A stretch of DNA of 7,270 nt from positions 1 through 7,270 of the forward strand of contig JAKATS010000332.1 in assembly GCA_021818645.1 (NCBI GenBank), written 5' to 3'. Position numbers and translations under genes: made by a program. Below are positions 6,114 to 7,270 of this stretch, piece after piece. Position 1 is the stretch's first letter. Each line of letters starts with the position of its first letter. The notes under the pieces were generated by a model, which saw nothing but the letters and a program-made list of their open reading frames with translations, was not told the DNA's origin and made no database searches. This DNA is from Acidobacteriota bacterium (GTDB taxonomy: Bacteria; Acidobacteriota; Terriglobia; Terriglobales; SCQP01).

Positions 6114-7270
6114 TCATAATTTGACAAATTTGGCCAGATGAATCGAAGGCGACTGGCGCAGTTCTTCCAGCACCTGGGCGGGAACGGGACCATCCACCCG
6201 CACCAGCGCCAGGGCTCGCAAGGGACGCTCGCCGCGCTTCTGTTCGTGGGTGGCGTCACCGGCTTCCTGCCGGCCCAGAGAAAAGCTGGCAATATTGATG
6301 CCGTTGCGGCCCAATACCGTGCCGATATGGCCAATCACTCCGGGAACGTCATCATTGCGCAGCACCAGCAGGTAGTCCCCCATCGGCGCGTCAAGATCAA
6401 TGTCGTCCATGCAGACCAGGCGAGGCGCCGAGCCGTGAAACACGGTGCCGCCTAACAATAAATCGCCCTGTTCGGTATGGAGCAGAACCGAAAGCGAGCG
6501 GGTCAGGGCGCCGGGGGCATTCCATTTGCCCTCATGCAGGGCAATGCCGCGGGCTTCGGCCAGCGATTTGGCATTCACCAGGTTGGCGTCTTCCTGGCCC
6601 ATTTGGGCCAGCAGGCCGGCGATCGCGGAATTGCGGATCAGCTCGGTTTTCGATTCCGGCCAGTCACCCGCATAGCGCAAGGCGAGTTCGAGCGGCGCCC
6701 CGCTGTGCAGCTGGACTAATAAACTGCCCAGTTTGCGGGCCAGATCCATCCAGGGGCGAAGTTCCTTGAATTCTTCAAACCCGAGTGACGATACATTGAC
6801 GGCGTTCTGGATAATGCCGTGCGCAAGATAATCCTTGATCTGGAGAGCAATGCGATAGCCGATGCGCTCCTGTGCCTCATGGGTTGAACCGGCTATGTGC
6901 GGCGTGGCGATTACGCCTGGATGCTGCAGCAAAGGTGAACCCACGGGCGGCTCCTTGGCGAATACATCCAGCCCCGCGCCCGCCACCTGGCCCGATTCCA
7001 GCGCCGCCAGCAGTGCAGTCTCATCGATCAATTCGCCGCGGGCGCAGTTGACCAGCCGCACTCCGCGCTTCATTTTCTGAAAGGCCTGGGCGTTGAGCAC
7101 ATGCTGGGTTTCGGGCGTCAGCGCCATGTGCAGGCTGAGGAAATCGGAGGCGGCGAGCACATCGTCAAAATCAAGCAGTTTGACCGCGGCTTCGCGGGCC
7201 ACGCCGGGCGGAACATAGGGATCGTAGGCAATAATCTCCATCTCCAGGGCGCGGGCGCGGCGGGCCAGTT
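6114..7270 (-). CDS. serA: Long-form D-3-phosphoglycerate dehydrogenase, 5' end off the window
   Basis: First enzyme of the phosphorylated serine pathway; oxidises 3-phosphoglycerate to 3-phosphohydroxypyruvate with NAD in the cytoplasm. The frame is open to the right edge (codons LARRARALE precede the ATG at 7241), so that ATG is internal; about 384 residues are visible and roughly 145 are missing, including the N-terminal substrate domain and the GxGxxG motif. Numbered from the ATG at 7241: end of the nucleotide domain with YDPYVP (6-11), catalytic Arg68 (NCARGELID), Glu97 (DVFAKEPP) and His115 (TPHIAGST). After residue 145 comes the intervening (ASB) domain, and from about 289 the ACT domain (DYLLVLRNDDVPGVIGHIG), the usual serine-binding regulatory module. 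This is the long type with both extra domains, as in Mycobacterium and Bacillus. A charged insert of about ten residues (THEQKRGERP) lies between ACT strands. Hydroxypyruvate or other 2-hydroxyacid dehydrogenases lack the ASB plus ACT ending, so serA is favoured. Confidence 0.92.
   Translation of the reverse strand, partial: LARRARALEMEIIAYDPYVPPGVAREAAVKLLDFDDVLAASDFLSLHMALTPETQHVLNAQAFQKMKRGVRLVNCARGELIDETALLAALESGQVAGAGLDVFAKEPPVGSPLLQHPGVIATPHIAGSTHEAQERIGYRIALQIKDYLAHGIIQNAVNVSSLGFEEFKELRPWMDLARKLGSLLVQLHSGAPLELALRYAGDWPESKTELIRNSAIAGLLAQMGQEDANLVNAKSLAEARGIALHEGKWNAPGALTRSLSVLLHTEQGDLLLGGTVFHGSAPRLVCMDDIDLDAPMGDYLLVLRNDDVPGVIGHIGTVLGRNGINIASFSLGRQEAGDATHEQKRGERPLRALALVRVDGPVPAQVLEELRQSPSIHLAKFVKL

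Overview
The window is 7.27 kb of GC-rich, densely coding bacterial chromosome with six protein genes, two of them cut by the window edges. I see no tRNA, rRNA, CRISPR array, insertion sequence, phage gene or attachment site. The LysR regulator and the long-form SerA resemble, as far as I can recall, proteins of Acidobacteriota. That assignment is an inference from memory, and a deltaproteobacterium or another GC-rich phylum is not excluded.

Left part (1-3327, + strand): a two-component operon of the NtrY/NtrX type. The membrane histidine kinase NtrY (5' end off the window) overlaps the response regulator NtrX by four bases (ATGA). The kinase has all catalytic boxes. The regulator has receiver, AAA+ and Fis-type HTH domains, but the stretch where sigma54 activators carry the GAFTGA loop is shortened by about four residues and the motif is absent. 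This is the most notable feature of the window.

Middle part (3381-5079): a small alpha/beta hydrolase on the - strand faces NtrX tail to tail. It is divergent from an M20-family metallo-deacetylase/peptidase (ArgE/DapE/LysK-like) on the + strand, with only 52 bp between the two start codons.

Right part (5094-7270, - strand): a LysR-type regulator and, upstream of it, a long-form D-3-phosphoglycerate dehydrogenase (serA) that runs off the right edge. The 96 bp between them hold a perfect 9-bp GC hairpin just after the serA stop and a consensus extended -10 element (TGA-TATAAT) for lysR. This suggests that lysR is transcribed at least partly on its own.

The genes cover signal transduction (NtrYX), amino-acid metabolism (serA, M20 deacylase), a regulator with unknown target, and a hydrolase of unknown substrate. 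They do not form one obvious pathway. I found no convincing new multi-gene system; the candidates for follow-up are the altered NtrX loop, the serA-lysR junction and the unassigned substrates of the M20 enzyme and the hydrolase.
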